Assembly (NCBI RefSeq): GCF_918731615.1
Contig: NZ_OU957226.1
Location: 1,674,001 to 1,738,000, forward strand
DNA length: 64,000 nt
Reading direction: 5' to 3'
From: Flavobacterium sp. CECT 9288
GTDB taxonomy: Bacteria > Bacteroidota > Bacteroidia > Flavobacteriales > Flavobacteriaceae
A model generated the notes under the pieces. It had not been told where the DNA came from, did not search any database, and worked only from the letters and a program-made list of their open reading frames with translations. Each line of letters starts with the position of its first letter. Position 1 is the first letter of the stretch. Of the stretch, positions 25,778 through 33,688 are shown piece after piece. Position numbers and translations under genes: made by a program.

Positions 25778-26332
25778 ATGAAAAAATCCTTTATCAACTC
25801 CTTTTTACTCTTATTGATTATTCTAGTAAATACCAATGGATTTGCTCAAAAACTGATAACAAAAACAGGAAATATAAAATTTCAGGCTTCTATGCCTTCC
25901 TATGAAGAAGTTGCGGCTGAGAATAAAAGTGTATCTGCAGTTTTAGAACAATCAACGGGTGATTTCGCAGCTTTAGTTCTCATAAAAGGCTTTCGTTTTA
26001 AAGTGGCTTTAATGGAAGAACATTTCAATGAAAACTACATGGAATCAGAAAAGTTTTCGAAATCAACTTTAAAGGGAAAAATTGAAGATTTTGATTTTTC
26101 AAAAATAACAAATACCACAAAAAATTTTACTTTAAAAGGAGATTTAACCATTCACGGTAAAACTAAACCAGTATCAGTGATCATAAAAGTTGTAAAAGTT
26201 GCAAACGGTGTTAATGCTACTGGCTCATTTGAAGTGAAACCAGAGGATTTTAATATTGACATTCCTAGTATAGTGAGTAAAAAAATTGCCGATAAAGTAA
26301 AAATTGCATACAATTTCACATTAACTAAATAA
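25778..26332 (+). CDS. YceI family periplasmic protein
   Basis: A 184-aa exported protein with signal peptide ending near NGFAQ. The mature part is a lipocalin-like barrel of the YceI family: KTGNIKFQASMP at the beginning, then KNFTLKGDLTIHGKTKPVSV and ATGSFEVKPEDFNIDIPS. YceI proteins bind isoprenoid lipids such as quinone-like molecules. It lies 135 bp after the cytochrome c gene and is the last gene before a strong terminator. Confidence 0.92.
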   Translation: MKKSFINSFLLLLIILVNTNGFAQKLITKTGNIKFQASMPSYEEVAAENKSVSAVLEQSTGDFAALVLIKGFRFKVALMEEHFNENYMESEKFSKSTLKGKIEDFDFSKITNTTKNFTLKGDLTIHGKTKPVSVIIKVVKVANGVNATGSFEVKPEDFNIDIPSIVSKKIADKVKIAYNFTLTK

Positions 26333-26401
26333 TTCATATTGCATTCATACTCTATAAGTAGCTAAACAAAATGCTTATTTTTTTGTGAAATAGCAGTCTT
26401 C

Positions 26402-26437
26402 AGGAGGTCAGTTTACAATTAGACTGACCTCCTTTTT
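26402..26437 (+). terminator. Strong terminator after YceI
   Basis: An 11-bp stem AGGAGGTCAGT (26402-26412) with ACTGACCTCCT (26423-26433), followed by TTTT. It closes the cytochrome c/YceI unit. Confidence 0.92.
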
Positions 26438-26459
26438 AATAATCCCTAACTGAATTTAA

Positions 26460-26849
26460 ATGATTTGTATAAATTATGTTGTTACTGGACAGGATGTAAA
26501 TGATGATATGGAAATGGAAAGCACCGCATACATTTCATATACGTTACGTTTATTGTATCGTTTTTTGTTTGATAATGGATTTTCAAAAGAGAAGCTCAAC
26601 GCTAAGCATCTGGGTCTTCAAGTAGAGAATCATGAATTAGTTTGTTATAAAAATTTGATGTTTACTGAGTCTTTTTTTATCAAAATAGAAAATTATTATA
26701 TTGGTGATAAAATCAAAATTAAAAGCTGTTTTTTTAACTCAAAAAACGAATGCTGCGCAGAAGTTACTAAAGAAGTAGAATGGTTTGATTGTGTTCGCAA
26801 AAAAGTTATTCCAACCCCTAAAAAATATTTTCATAATAATCCAGTTTAA
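26460..26849 (+). CDS. Putative hotdog-fold thioesterase-like protein
   Basis: A 129-aa cytoplasmic protein with no signal peptide. The central and C-terminal part (LVCYKNLMFTESFFIKIENY, YIGDKIKIKSCFFN, AEVTKEVEWFDCVRKKVI) resembles the strand pattern of 4HBT/YbgC-type hotdog acyl-CoA thioesterases. The catalytic Asp-containing N-terminal loop is not clear. Several cysteines and a short length make it a diverged member at best. It lies convergent to the response-regulator gene, separated by 145 bp. Confidence 0.5.
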   Translation: MICINYVVTGQDVNDDMEMESTAYISYTLRLLYRFLFDNGFSKEKLNAKHLGLQVENHELVCYKNLMFTESFFIKIENYYIGDKIKIKSCFFNSKNECCAEVTKEVEWFDCVRKKVIPTPKKYFHNNPV

Positions 26850-26993
26850 AAGAAGTACAATAGTTTTTGCAGAAATCATGTTACCCCTAACCTATTTCTT
26901 TCAATGGTCTTCAAACCTCATCTTTAGAATCTTGAAAATAAACAAATGTAAATTTCAATTTAATAAGTAAAAGCTACATCTTTTAATAAGAAA

Positions 26994-28031
26994 CTAATTC
27001 CGCATTTTACAAATTTTATCAAAATTAAGAATTGTTAATACACTTCCTTTTTTTTTAATCAGACCTTCATTTTTGAATTCTGTCAATGTCCGACTTACGG
27101 TTTCTGAGGCGGTTCCAGTTAGTGCGGCAAGTTCATCCCTACTAATTCTAATACTAGTTTCATTTTTAAACAATCTCAAAATTGCCTCAGCAAGTCGTTT
27201 TCTAACTGATTGATAAGCAAGTTGCAATAAATATGCGTCTTTGTTCCGAATTTCACTGGAAAGGATTTCAATAAATTTTCCTGCTACATCAGGATATTGC
27301 TGTAACATTTGATCAAATTGAATTTTAGGAAAAAAGCATAAATAACTATCTTCCATGGCAGTTGCTGTATCATCGTAGGGTTTGCTGGAAAGAATAATGT
27401 TGATTCCTAAAAAATCTTCTTTTTGGTATATTCCTGTCATCAGTTCATGACCATCTTCGGTCATTTTAATAGTCTTAATTTTACCTGAAATTACAAGGTA
27501 AATACCAGTAGCATTGTCACCTTCATAGTGTATGACTTGATTCTTTTTGAACAATCTAGTTTTTCGTTCGGCTATGATTTTTTTTAACTCGTTTAATCCA
27601 TTATTTTTTGAAACAATTTTATCCAGACTCTCTAGAGATTTACTGTAAAAATGATGTTGACATTCTTTTTTCTTTAATCTACTTTCAATAGCATTGAGAA
27701 GTTCTAATCTACCAAATGGCTTTGTAAGATAATCATCGGCTCCCATTTCCATTCCCTTACGCAAATCAAGTCGTTCTGATTTTGAAGTAATAAAAATAAA
27801 GGGAATGTTAGTAGTTTCGGTATTTTTATTAAGGAGATACAGTACTCCATAACCGTCCAATTCAGGCATCATGATATCGCACAGAATGACGTTTGGTAAA
27901 TATATTGTAGCCATATCAACCCCTTCCTTTCCATTTTTAGCAACAATGACTTCATAGTCTGCCAATTCTAGGATTTCAACTATATTTTCCCTTATTTCAT
28001 TATTGTCTTCAATTACTAATACCTTGCTCAT
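26994..28031 (-). CDS. Response regulator fused to a Crp/Fnr-type regulator
   Basis: A 345-aa protein with three parts. A receiver domain (1-125) has IEDNNE acidic pocket, Asp52 in ILCDIMMPE and the conserved Lys in LTKPFG. A cyclic-nucleotide-binding-like domain (about 150-270) has HYEGDNATGIYLVISGKIK. A Crp-type winged helix (about 285-345) shows ISRDELAALTGTASETVSRTL, the recognition helix signature. No cysteine cluster for an FNR iron-sulfur centre is seen. Its start codon overlaps the end of the upstream PAS kinase gene, its probable partner. It likely controls the surrounding stress genes (inference). Confidence 0.92.
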   Translation of the reverse strand: MSKVLVIEDNNEIRENIVEILELADYEVIVAKNGKEGVDMATIYLPNVILCDIMMPELDGYGVLYLLNKNTETTNIPFIFITSKSERLDLRKGMEMGADDYLTKPFGRLELLNAIESRLKKKECQHHFYSKSLESLDKIVSKNNGLNELKKIIAERKTRLFKKNQVIHYEGDNATGIYLVISGKIKTIKMTEDGHELMTGIYQKEDFLGINIILSSKPYDDTATAMEDSYLCFFPKIQFDQMLQQYPDVAGKFIEILSSEIRNKDAYLLQLAYQSVRKRLAEAILRLFKNETSIRISRDELAALTGTASETVSRTLTEFKNEGLIKKKGSVLTILNFDKICKMRN

Positions 28032-29215
28032 ATTGTTGAAAATGTTAGTGTAAATAAAGTCCCTTTGTGTATTTTACTTACACACGAAACAGTACCCTTC
28101 ATTAAGGCGATATAACGTGCCACGATATTTAAACCAAGTCCAGTACCTGGAATATTACCCGTATTATGTGCTCTGAAAAAAGGTTCAAATAAATGCAATT
28201 GATCTTCATCAGGAATCCCTATTCCTTCATCTTTCACGCAAATGATACAATGTGTATCATTTATTTCGGTAGTAAATTCAATAGTACAACCATCGTCTGA
28301 ATATTTTATAGCATTGGTAATTAGATTGATAATGCTATTTTTAATTAGATTTTGATCTAAGTTTATAGCTTTCTGAAATCCATAATGAGTATGTTGTATT
28401 TGCTGATTGTCTTTTGCTAATAATTGCATTTCCTCAGTAATCTCTTCGGCTAATTGCACTAGATCAAAACATGTGGGTTTTGCATTTACTTTACCTACTT
28501 CTAATTGTTCTATGTATAAAAAGTCATTTAGTATGGTGGTCAAATTTGTAACAGCATTAATTATTTTACCAGCATGTTTGATGATATTAGCATTCTCTAA
28601 CGGTTCAGCATATTTTTCGATAAGAGAAGCTGATAAATGTGCTGTGCTTAAGGGAGTACGAAACTCATGCGAAGCCATTGATAAAAAACGATTTTTTAAT
28701 TTACCAATAATCTTTTCCTTTTCTAAAGTAGCACTTACTTTTGCTTTTGCTTTTTCAAGTGCTTTAATCGTATCGTTTAAGGTTTTTGTTCGCTCTTCTA
28801 CAAGTTCTTCTAGATGGGAAGCATAATTTTTAAGCCTTTCTTCATCCTTTTTTTGCTGGGTAAGATCATGAATAAATCCCGCATAAATTTTTCTTCCTGC
28901 ATAATTCACCTCGCTTACACCAATTTTAAATGGAAATTGATTTCCCTTTTTAGTTTTACCTATTAGTTCTCTTCCAATTCCAATTATATGGGATTGACCA
29001 GACATTTTATAGTCTTTTAAATAGGAATCGTGAGCCTCTTTATTACCAAAAGGCATGAGCATTGATATATTTTTTCCTAAAACCTCTTGTTCTGAATAAG
29101 CAAATAATTTACAAGCTGATGGATTAATACTTTCTACAATGCCTAGTTCATCAATAGTTACGATTCCGTCAATAGCGTTATGCACTAGGGCATCTAGTAA
29201 AGCAGATTTCTCCAT
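28028..29215 (-). CDS. PAS-domain sensor histidine kinase
   Basis: A 395-aa soluble kinase. The PAS domain (about 1-125) includes NAIDGIVTIDELGIVESINP and is followed by a coiled coil. The dimerisation/phosphoacceptor domain has SMASHEFRTPLSTAH (His near residue 180), and the HATPase part has NLITNAIKYS (N box), VKDEGIGIPDED (G1) and GTGLGLNIV (G2). No membrane helices are seen, so the signal is cytoplasmic or membrane-diffusible. PAS sequence resembles FixL-type domains (SMLMPFG, GIGRELIGKTKKG), which can bind haem and sense oxygen, but a haem-ligand His cannot be asserted. It overlaps the next gene by 4 bp. Confidence 0.93.
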   Translation of the reverse strand: MEKSALLDALVHNAIDGIVTIDELGIVESINPSACKLFAYSEQEVLGKNISMLMPFGNKEAHDSYLKDYKMSGQSHIIGIGRELIGKTKKGNQFPFKIGVSEVNYAGRKIYAGFIHDLTQQKKDEERLKNYASHLEELVEERTKTLNDTIKALEKAKAKVSATLEKEKIIGKLKNRFLSMASHEFRTPLSTAHLSASLIEKYAEPLENANIIKHAGKIINAVTNLTTILNDFLYIEQLEVGKVNAKPTCFDLVQLAEEITEEMQLLAKDNQQIQHTHYGFQKAINLDQNLIKNSIINLITNAIKYSDDGCTIEFTTEINDTHCIICVKDEGIGIPDEDQLHLFEPFFRAHNTGNIPGTGLGLNIVARYIALMKGTVSCVSKIHKGTLFTLTFSTI

Positions 29216-29449
29216 AACTTATTTTGTCAAAGTGTATTGACTTATGTAAAGATAAGTCTACCTGAGTAGTTATCGCCTTATATTATTATATCTATATCTT
29301 TTGAAATTTACTCTTTTTTAATCTTAGTAGAATATTAAGTGTTGTAAATCACATATAACTCAGACTATGCTCATTTTAATACACTACTGTATTAACCAAC
29401 TTTGTAAAGTACTTTAAAACACTTTGAAATTGATATAAAAAACGGAAAA

Positions 29450-30106
29450 ATGATAACAGATGATATTTTACGGCAACATGTAATTCAGGTATTAAAACAG
29501 GAACTTTTTAGTATTGATTGCAATATAATAGTCATTTCAAATAATGGAATAATCACATTGAAAGGTCATGTAGATACCTATCACAAGAAAACACAAGCCG
29601 AAAGATTATCAAGTAAAATGACCGGAGTAAAATCAGTTATCAATGAAATCGATTTAATCATTAATAGTTGGGAAGAAAAAAAAGATATTGATATCACAAC
29701 CGAAATTCTTAATACTTTCAGGTGGAACTGGAATACACTTAACGATACCATTACAGTTAAAGCAATAAATGGATGGGTGACTCTTTCAGGTGAATTAGAA
29801 TGGAATTATCAGAAAGAAGCAGCAAAAGAAGCAATTATTAGTCTAATAGGTGTTAAGGGAGTTAGCAATGAAATTAGGATAAAATCAAAAGATGATATTA
29901 AAATAGATGCAGCATCCCTTAGGCTTGCATTACAAAACCACATTGCTTTAGACTCAAATGATATTGAAATAGAAATTTCAGAGTCAAAAATAACTTTAAA
30001 AGGTACTGTAGAATCAGGGAGTCAAAAAGAAATTGCAGGACATATTGCTTGGAAAACTAAAGGTGTTATAAGTGTTGAAAATGAATTACTGATTGAAGAA
30101 GATTAG
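29450..30106 (+). CDS. Triple BON-domain protein, copy 1
   Basis: A 218-aa protein built of three BON repeats at about residues 4-70, 78-143 and 150-216. Each has the pattern glycine-containing strand, VTLSGEL or ITLKGHV turn, helix, and closing GVKxVxNEI strand. No signal peptide is evident at the ATG 29450 start. BON domains bind phospholipid or peptide surfaces and occur in osmotic-shock proteins such as OsmY. A paralogue of the same length lies at 37222, and both carry the block LEWNYQKEA. Confidence 0.9.
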   Translation: MITDDILRQHVIQVLKQELFSIDCNIIVISNNGIITLKGHVDTYHKKTQAERLSSKMTGVKSVINEIDLIINSWEEKKDIDITTEILNTFRWNWNTLNDTITVKAINGWVTLSGELEWNYQKEAAKEAIISLIGVKGVSNEIRIKSKDDIKIDAASLRLALQNHIALDSNDIEIEISESKITLKGTVESGSQKEIAGHIAWKTKGVISVENELLIEED

Positions 30107-30421
30107 ATTAAATCATAAAAAATATAACTAATACAAACTAATAAAGACTAGTCATCACCGATTTTAATTGGTACAGAATATTTTAAAAACAAATGTCAAA
30201 ACTTAAAAAAAAATCCTTTTTTTTTTTCAAAACTAAAGTTTAAAAGTGTTTGGAGCACTTTTAGGAGTGCGTATGGTCATTTCTACTTCAACCAAATAGA
30301 CTCAATTTTGAACTTATAATTAATTTAAAAGTTTCTAGCAATATAATACGAGCAATATACTGTAAATACATAACCACAAGAAGATTAGAAAAAGAATAAT
30401 GTTTTAAAAAATAATAGCAAC
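30107..30421. other. Gene-free 315-bp interval
   Basis: No plausible coding frame. A hairpin AAAAGTG (30242-30248) with CACTTTT (30256-30262) is followed by GGAGTGCGTATGGTCATTTC, possibly regulatory. The rest is AT-rich leader before the DJ-1-type gene. Confidence 0.4.
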
Positions 30422-31114
30422 ATGAAAATACTTATTGTACTTACATCACATGATACTTTAGGAAGCAGTAGCCTAAAAACTGGGTTTTGGATAGCGGAAT
30501 TCGCAGCTCCATATTTTATTTTTAAAGATGCAGGAGCTATAATCACAATTGCTTCTCCTAAGGGTGGTCAGCCACCTGTTGATCCCAAAAGTGAGGATGA
30601 AGAGGCACAAACCCAATATACTCAAAGATTCTACAAAGACAATACTGCTATTGACCTAGTAGCGCATTCTATAAAATTAAGCGAAATAAACCATGCGGAT
30701 TATGATGCTGTATTTTATCCTGGTGGTCACGGGCCATTATGGGATTTGGCAAACGATACCGATTCTATAAAACTCATCGCAGACTTTTACACTAATAAAA
30801 AACCAATTGCCTTTGTATGTCACGCACCAGCTGCTTTAGTACATGTGAAAATTCAAAATGGTAATTATTTAGTAAAAGGAAAACAACTAACAGGCTTTTC
30901 TAATACCGAAGAAGAAGCAGTCTACCTAAACAAAATAGTGCCTTTTTTACTGGAAGATGAACTTACAAAAATAGGTGCGCTTTATAGTAAGGGAAAAGAT
31001 TCTGAATCCTATGTAAAACAAGATGGTTTACTGGTTACCGGACAAAACGCAGCCTCATCAGTAGCAGTGGCAAAATTACTTCTAGAAACGCTTGAAAGCG
31101 AAAAACAAAATTAA
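30422..31114 (+). CDS. DJ-1/PfpI family class I glutamine amidotransferase-like protein
   Basis: A 230-aa protein of the Hsp31-like branch of the DJ-1 superfamily. GGHGPLWDLAND and AFVCHAPAALVHVK supply the conserved nucleophile-elbow cysteine and histidine; KTGFWIAEFAAPY near residue 20 holds the conserved glutamate. Members act as glyoxalases, deglycases or holding chaperones during stress. It lies 19 bp before the OmpA-family gene. The exact activity is not determinable. Confidence 0.92.
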   Translation: MKILIVLTSHDTLGSSSLKTGFWIAEFAAPYFIFKDAGAIITIASPKGGQPPVDPKSEDEEAQTQYTQRFYKDNTAIDLVAHSIKLSEINHADYDAVFYPGGHGPLWDLANDTDSIKLIADFYTNKKPIAFVCHAPAALVHVKIQNGNYLVKGKQLTGFSNTEEEAVYLNKIVPFLLEDELTKIGALYSKGKDSESYVKQDGLLVTGQNAASSVAVAKLLLETLESEKQN

Positions 31115-31133
31115 TCTTTAATACAAAACAAAA

Positions 31134-32588
31134 ATGAAAAAATTAGTACTACTCGCTATAAGCATTGCATGTACATTGACAGCCAATGCACAAACAGCCG
31201 AAAAAAAATGGAACATAGGTAATCATGGAGGTGTAACTCAATATCATGGAGATCTCGGGCGTAGTTTTTACAAGACAGATAAAGCTTTTTATGGCTTTGG
31301 AGGTCTGTCGGTTTCCCGCTATTTAGGTAAACTTTTTGATGTCAATTTATTATTAACCAAAGGTACTATTGGGTACAATGGAGATACCGGAAGCTTTAAG
31401 AGTGATTTTAATGCGGCTTCATTCAACTTGCGTTTTAACTTGGCGGCTCCAGAATATGTCATCAGACCTTATGTAGTGGCTGGAGCTGGTTTTATTCTTT
31501 TTGACAATCAGGTTAATTTTGATCAAGATCGAATTGATTATGTTTTGCCAACTGCTGGAGCAGGTATCAATTTTAGATTATCCCCAGAAATTATGCTGAA
31601 TCTTCAAGAAACTTTTTCTTTCTCCAATAAAGATCAAAGAGATGGAGTAACAGCAGGCGAAAAAGACAGCTACCTCTCTCACATGATTGGGCTAACCTTT
31701 AATCTTGGAAGTGTGAAAGATGCCGATCAGGATGGAGTTTCAGACAAAAATGATAGCTGTCCTGATACTCTAACAGGAATTACTGTAGATAAAAAGGGTT
31801 GCCCGTTAGATCGTGATATGGATGGTGTAGCCGATTACTTGGACAATTGTCCCGACGTTTCAGGAACTGCTTCATTGAATGGTTGTCCAGATAAAGACAA
31901 CGATGGTGTTACTGATTCAGAGGATAGATGTCCAGAACTAGCTGGCTCCAAAGCATTAAAAGGTTGCCCAGATAGTGATAACGACGGCGTGGCCGATTTA
32001 GATGATAAATGCCCTAATACCAAAGCAGGAAGCAAAGTAGATTTAGTAGGTTGTATCATGGATAGCGATAATGATGGTGTCATGGATGATGTAGATCGTT
32101 GCCCTGATGTTGCAGGTCTGTTAGCTTTAAAAGGATGTCCTGATAGCGATGGAGACGGAGTCGCTAATTTAGATGACAGATGTCCCGAAATAAAAGGAAC
32201 AATGGCTAACAAAGGTTGTCCCGAAATTACAAAACAAGATGCAGTGCGTATTACTTATTTAGGAAGCAAAATATTCTTTGAGAACAATAGCGATAAATTA
32301 ATAGTTGCCTCATTATCTCAACTGGATGAACTCACAAAAATATTATACAAATATGCTGCGGCAAGTTTAGTTATTGAAGGATATACTGATAGCAACGGAT
32401 CTGATCAATTTAATATTGAACTATCACAAAAACGAACCGAGTCGGTACGAAATTATTTGATCGGGAAAGGCATTGAAGCAACCAGAATAACTGGGATAGG
32501 AAAAGGCGAAAGCAATCCCGTAGCAACAAAAGCAACTGCACTAGGTCGAGCTAAAAACCGTAGAGTAGAATTGAAAACAAACTATTAA
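31134..32588 (+). CDS. OmpA-family protein with thrombospondin type 3 repeats
   Basis: A 484-aa outer-membrane protein with signal peptide ending at TANAQ (residue 20). An N-terminal beta-barrel of about 180 aa is followed by calcium-binding type 3 repeats (about 197-363, DADQDGVSDKNDSCPDT, DSDNDGVADLDDKCP and similar units). An OmpA-like peptidoglycan-binding domain ends the protein (about 370-484, LVIEGYTDSNGSDQFN, GRAKNRRVEL). It presumably ties the outer membrane to the cell wall. A terminator-like hairpin follows. Confidence 0.95.
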   Translation: MKKLVLLAISIACTLTANAQTAEKKWNIGNHGGVTQYHGDLGRSFYKTDKAFYGFGGLSVSRYLGKLFDVNLLLTKGTIGYNGDTGSFKSDFNAASFNLRFNLAAPEYVIRPYVVAGAGFILFDNQVNFDQDRIDYVLPTAGAGINFRLSPEIMLNLQETFSFSNKDQRDGVTAGEKDSYLSHMIGLTFNLGSVKDADQDGVSDKNDSCPDTLTGITVDKKGCPLDRDMDGVADYLDNCPDVSGTASLNGCPDKDNDGVTDSEDRCPELAGSKALKGCPDSDNDGVADLDDKCPNTKAGSKVDLVGCIMDSDNDGVMDDVDRCPDVAGLLALKGCPDSDGDGVANLDDRCPEIKGTMANKGCPEITKQDAVRITYLGSKIFFENNSDKLIVASLSQLDELTKILYKYAAASLVIEGYTDSNGSDQFNIELSQKRTESVRNYLIGKGIEATRITGIGKGESNPVATKATALGRAKNRRVELKTNY

Positions 32589-32596
32589 ATTAATTT

Positions 32597-32634
32597 AGTG
32601 AAGATTGGCTCTTGTCAATCTTCACTTTAATTTT
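32597..32634 (+). terminator. Terminator-like hairpin after the OmpA-family gene
   Basis: AGTGAAGATTG (32597-32607) pairs with CAATCTTCACT (32616-32626), followed by a T-rich stretch. It lies 16 bases before the next start, so it may attenuate rather than stop transcription. Confidence 0.75.
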
Positions 32635-32641
32635 ATAAACA

Positions 32642-33688
32642 ATGATACAAGTCAAAAAAGAAGGGGTACTGTTAACCAAAACGTTATTTTCATTTGAAGA
32701 TGAGGGTGTATTAAATCCCGCAGCCATAAGAGAAGGCAATTTTGTACATCTCTTTTATCGTGCAGTAAGCCAAGGCAATCATTCTAGCATTGGGTATTGT
32801 AAACTTGAAGGACCTTTATTAGTAGTGAATAGACACAAAAAACCACTGCTTTCACCTGAATTTGACTACGAATGTCAAGGCATGGAGGATCCCAGAATTG
32901 TAAGAATAGAAGACATATACTACTTAACTTATACTGCCTATGATGGTATAAACGCGTTAGGATGTCTTGCCATTTCAAAAGATTTAATTCATTTTGAAAA
33001 AAAAGGAATTATTGTACCGCAAATTAGTTACGCTGCATTTGATCAACTGGCAGAGCAAAGTAGTCCTATTAATCAAAAATATTTTCGTTATAACGAACAC
33101 ATCAGTGCTTTAGAATCTGACAAGGAAAAATCACTAGTTTGGGACAAAAATGTTATTTTTTTTCCGAGAAAAATAAACGGAAAATTCTATTTCATGCACC
33201 GCATAAAACCTGACATTCAAATAGTTGTAGGTGTTGAAGATTTAAAAAATTTAACCGAAGCATTCTATCAGGATTATTTCGGCCATTTTAATGATTATGT
33301 AGTACTTACCTCAAAATATGATCATGAAATTAGTTATGTAGGTGGAGGCTGTCCTCCTATAGAAACAGATCAAGGTTGGCTAATAATTTACCATGGTGTA
33401 AAAGATGGACTCAATGGATATGTTTATTCGGCATGTGCTGCTTTACTGGATTTAGAAAATCCAAAAGAAGAAATTGCTCGCTTACCGTATCCCCTATTCA
33501 AACCCGAATTAGATTGGGAATTAAAGGGCGAAGTAAATAATGTGTGTTTCCCATCAGGTGCAGTAGTATTTGAAGACACTTTATACATTTATTATGGTGC
33601 TGCAGACGAGAGAATTGCTACTGCTTCTGTTTCGCTATCAGGATTGATCAAAGAATTATTACTTTATAACAAACAAGATGATAAATAA
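32642..33688 (+). CDS. Glycoside hydrolase family 130-like protein
   Basis: A 348-aa five-bladed propeller enzyme. NPAAIREGNFVHLFYRAV near the N-terminus and QGMEDPRIVRIEDIYYLTYT (about residues 79-98) are typical of GH130 mannoside phosphorylases and the related glycosidase group; GGCPPIETDQGWLIIYHG is another conserved block. The protein has no signal peptide. It overlaps the next gene, a glycosyltransferase, by 11 bp, indicating coupled synthesis. Substrate is likely a mannose- or glucose-containing glycoside, by inference. Confidence 0.87.
   Translation: MIQVKKEGVLLTKTLFSFEDEGVLNPAAIREGNFVHLFYRAVSQGNHSSIGYCKLEGPLLVVNRHKKPLLSPEFDYECQGMEDPRIVRIEDIYYLTYTAYDGINALGCLAISKDLIHFEKKGIIVPQISYAAFDQLAEQSSPINQKYFRYNEHISALESDKEKSLVWDKNVIFFPRKINGKFYFMHRIKPDIQIVVGVEDLKNLTEAFYQDYFGHFNDYVVLTSKYDHEISYVGGGCPPIETDQGWLIIYHGVKDGLNGYVYSACAALLDLENPKEEIARLPYPLFKPELDWELKGEVNNVCFPSGAVVFEDTLYIYYGAADERIATASVSLSGLIKELLLYNKQDDK

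Noticed and set aside
28407..28826. Plus-strand 139-codon frame opposite the PAS kinase
   Set aside because: A shadow of the kinase gene, which has all histidine-kinase boxes.
31720..32230. Repeated GATAGCGATAATGATGG-like units resembling a repeat array
   Set aside because: They are in-frame coding repeats of the OmpA-family thrombospondin type 3 domain, not a CRISPR or intergenic array.
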